This document shows positions 4,902-6,730 of a stretch of 6,730 nucleotides of DNA, piece after piece. The position numbers and the translations under genes were made by a program. The notes below the pieces were generated by a model. It did no database searches and was not told the origin of the DNA. It saw only the letters and a program-made list of their open reading frames with translations. The first letter of the stretch is position 1; each line of letters begins with the position of its first letter. Source of the stretch: Streptomyces speibonae (lineage in GTDB: Bacteria; Actinomycetota; Actinomycetes; Streptomycetales; Streptomycetaceae); contig KL568532.1 in NCBI GenBank assembly GCA_000715605.1, positions 4,449 to 11,178 on the forward strand, read 5' to 3'.

Positions 4902-6308
4902 TCAGCCGGGCAGCGCCCTGCGCAGTGCCTCGTCCAGCCGCTCCGCCAGCTCCTCGTCGCCCGGCGGGTCGTCACCGAGGAGCGGGCCGAGCTGAGCGGT
5001 GAGTGTCTGGGTGAACGCCCCGTACAGCGGGGTCCTCGGCCGGTGCACCGCGGCCCGCAGGGCCTTCTGCAAAGTCTCACCGGCGTACTCGGGACGGCCG
5101 CTCCTGTCGCGCGGCACCTGGTCGGCGCTTTCGCCCGTGGCCGACACGGACGGCGCGGCGGTGACCGTCGTACAGCGGTCCTTGCCCTCGTAGGCCGAGG
5201 TCCGGGTCGCCGCGAACCCCGCCTCCAGCAGACACCGTTCGCTCTGCCTTCCGGTGAGGAACCGGATCAGGTCGGCCGCCTTGCCGGGCCGCTGCGACGC
5301 CTCGGCCACCGCGAGGTTCTGCCCGCCGAGCACCGCCTTCCCGGGCAGCGGGGCCACCCCGAGCTGCTCCTTGGTGAACGTCCTGAAAAGCGCCGGGTAC
5401 GCGTACGGCCAGTGCCGCAGGAACGCCGTGCGCCCCTCGGTGAAATCCCGCAGCGAGGCCGCCTCGTCGGAGTGGCCGGCGTCCTGGAGGGTGTACGGCG
5501 AAGCGGTGCGCCGGCGCAGCTCCGCGATCCCCTCGGCCAGCTCCTCGGCGGTCCCCGTGTAGTGGCCCTCCTCGTCGACCAGCGCGAAGTCCTCCACCGC
5601 GGACGCGAACGCCTCCACCGCGTTGACCGTACGTCCCTCGTACGCGGCCAGCTGGGTCGTCCAGCCCTTGCGGTAGGCGCCCCGGTCCAGGGTGTCGTCG
5701 AGGTTCTCGACGAGGTGCTGGAGCTCCCCCCAGGTGAGACCCCGTCCCGGGTCGGGCCGCTCGACGCCGGCCTGCTTCAGGTAGTCGCGCCGGTAGTACA
5801 GCAGGCCGACATCGCTGTTGAACGGCGCCGCGTACACCTTGCCGTCCCACCGGGCCGTACCGGCGACGGACGGGATGACGTCACCGTCGACGAGGTCCGC
5901 CGGCAGCTCCCTGACCAGCCCGGCCGCGGCGAACTCCGGCACCCAGGTGACGTCCAGGTTGACCACGTCGTAGTGGGCACTGCGGGACTGCAGCGCGCCG
6001 AGCAGCTGGCTGCGCTGCTCGTCGGCGCTGCCCGGCAGCTCCACCAGCCGGGCCTGGTACTTCGATCCGGCCCGCTGCTCACGCAGGTTCCAGGCGTCGA
6101 TGAGCTGTTGGCGTACGCCGTTGCTGCCGGTGACGTCCCGGCCGCTGGCGACGACGATCGTGCCGGGCACGTCCCGCGCGGCGGTCGAGGCCGGCCCACC
6201 ACCACGCCCGTCCCCGTCCCCGCCACCGGTACAGGCGGCCAGCACCAGCAGCAGCGACAGCAGCACGGCGGACCGCCGGTGCACCGGCCTTCCCCTCGCT
6301 CCGGCCAT
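4902..6308 (-). CDS. ABC-type extracellular solute-binding lipoprotein
   Basis: A 468-residue protein of the family-1 (sugar-type) solute-binding fold. Residues 1-25 are a lipoprotein signal (HRRSAVLLSLLLVLAA) with the canonical lipobox LAAC at 23-26, then a Gly/Asp-rich linker. Family features: IVVASGRDVTGSN opening the first lobe, SAHYDVVNLDVTWVPEFAAA, GKVYAAPFNSDVGLLYYRRD, GLTWGELQHLVENL, FTEGRTAFLRHWPYAYPALF and the C-terminal RPRTPLYGAFTQTLTAQL. It would be anchored on the outer face of the membrane and bind a substrate, probably a carbohydrate, for a permease not in this window. The ATG (6308-6306) shares its A with the upstream gene's TGA, and a GGGGGAGGG ribosome binding site lies inside that gene's end, so translation is probably coupled. 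Downstream it converges on the small peptide gene (48-nt gap). Substrate unknown. Confidence 0.92.
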   Translation of the reverse strand: MAGARGRPVHRRSAVLLSLLLVLAACTGGGDGDGRGGGPASTAARDVPGTIVVASGRDVTGSNGVRQQLIDAWNLREQRAGSKYQARLVELPGSADEQRSQLLGALQSRSAHYDVVNLDVTWVPEFAAAGLVRELPADLVDGDVIPSVAGTARWDGKVYAAPFNSDVGLLYYRRDYLKQAGVERPDPGRGLTWGELQHLVENLDDTLDRGAYRKGWTTQLAAYEGRTVNAVEAFASAVEDFALVDEEGHYTGTAEELAEGIAELRRRTASPYTLQDAGHSDEAASLRDFTEGRTAFLRHWPYAYPALFRTFTKEQLGVAPLPGKAVLGGQNLAVAEASQRPGKAADLIRFLTGRQSERCLLEAGFAATRTSAYEGKDRCTTVTAAPSVSATGESADQVPRDRSGRPEYAGETLQKALRAAVHRPRTPLYGAFTQTLTAQLGPLLGDDPPGDEELAERLDEALRRALPG

Positions 6309-6730
6309 CAGCCCTCCCCCGTTCCGACACGGCCGACCTCGTCCAGCAGGGCCGCGCCCAGATGTTCACCGGCGTCCAGGCAGCGTCCGCCGCTCACCTC
6401 GGCGATCCGGTGGTCCGGCCGGCCCGGCTCGCAGCCCTCGCTCTGCAGGGACACCACCGTCACCGGGACGCCGGAGGTGCGTGCCCGGTCGAGGAGACCG
6501 TCCAGGCGCTCGCCGGTCAGCCGGGTGTTGTCCTCGTCGTCGGTGAGGTGCACGATCAGCTGGGGCCGCCGGTCGTCCTTGGCGCGGGCCTCCATCACGT
6601 CGAGCGCGGCGAGCAGCGCCGCGTGCGGATCGGCCTCGGCGTCCCGGATCCGGGCACCGCCGACGGCGCGCTCGGCGGTGCCCGGCTGGTGCACGGCGAG
6701 GTCCAGCAGCGTCTCGTACGGACGGTCGCC
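6308..6730 (-). CDS. von Willebrand factor A-domain protein, C-terminal part (N-terminus outside window)
   Basis: The last 140 codons of an ORF open at the window edge (first visible residues GDRPYETLLDLAVHQPGT). They show the second half of a vWA domain: DPHAALLAALDVMEARAK, then a buried strand and metal-site loop LIVHLTDDEDNTR, then RTSGVPVTVVSLQSEGCEPG and DHRIAEVSGGRCLDAGEHLG. The aspartate of LTDDEDN corresponds to the late MIDAS aspartate; the DxSxS part lies outside the window. The two cysteines near the end may form a disulfide, in keeping with an extracytoplasmic location. It overlaps the solute-binding gene by one base (TGATG). In streptomycetes similar proteins often carry a solute-binding domain in front of a C-terminal vWA domain; whether this one does cannot be seen. 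Confidence 0.82.
   Translation of the reverse strand, partial: GDRPYETLLDLAVHQPGTAERAVGGARIRDAEADPHAALLAALDVMEARAKDDRRPQLIVHLTDDEDNTRLTGERLDGLLDRARTSGVPVTVVSLQSEGCEPGRPDHRIAEVSGGRCLDAGEHLGAALLDEVGRVGTGEG

Noticed and set aside
2741..5002. 753-codon plus-strand open frame running across several genes
   Set aside because: Arg/Pro-rich shadow translation opposite the ANTAR and TPR genes; it crosses the divergent promoter and the small peptide gene and has no domain signature.
4661..5002. ATG at 4661 as a start for a protein divergent from the regulator
   Set aside because: It has no ribosome binding site, is out of frame with the signal-peptide ORF, overlaps the end of the solute-binding gene and encodes Gly/Ala/Arg-rich nonsense.

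Overview
The window is very GC-rich, with G/C-ending codons, GTG starts, AGGAGG-type ribosome binding sites and families typical of actinomycetes (GAF-ANTAR protein, XRE-TPR regulator, Gly-rich lipoprotein solute-binding protein). It is almost certainly chromosomal DNA of Streptomyces or a close relative. No tRNA, rRNA, insertion sequence, CRISPR array or phage gene was seen, and no in-frame TTA (bldA-dependent) codon was found in the called genes. Both ends of the window cut a gene.

Layout. (1) 1-1113, minus strand: a compact threonyl-tRNA synthetase, cut at its C-terminus by the window edge. Its leader contains a -10 box, an 18-residue leader peptide with three consecutive Thr codons, and a perfect 16-bp hairpin just before the synthetase start. 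This reads as a classical ribosome-mediated attenuator sensing charged tRNA-Thr. (2) 1241-2065, plus strand: a secreted lipoprotein of unknown function, divergent from thrS. (3) 2084-3122, minus strand: a GAF-ANTAR RNA-binding antiterminator followed 28 nt later by a small membrane-anchored protein with an L7/L12-like C-terminal motif; a SigB-like promoter sequence lies just before the ANTAR gene. (4) 3251-4853: an XRE-type DNA-binding protein with a long TPR region (minus) and, divergent from it across a 97-nt AT-rich intergenic region, a 53-codon gene (plus) for a small secreted peptide that is missing from ordinary ORF calls. (5) 4902-6730, minus strand: a von Willebrand factor A-type protein (C-terminal part only) overlapping by one base the start of an ABC-type solute-binding lipoprotein.

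The two parts most worth attention are the Thr-codon attenuator of the editing-domain-less ThrRS and the regulator/secreted-peptide pair. The latter has the architecture of an RRNPP-like peptide-sensing module (HTH-TPR receptor plus exported small peptide). The assignment as a signalling pair is inference from architecture and position; no experiment or database search supports it here.

Intergenic regions. 1114-1240 holds the presumed lipoprotein promoter and 5' UTR, with a small 6-bp hairpin (1198-1213) but no convincing -10/-35. 3123-3250 holds the ANTAR promoter candidate and hairpins. 4595-4691 holds the divergent promoters and repeats. 4854-4901, between convergent genes, shows only GC-rich direct repeats and no clear terminator.
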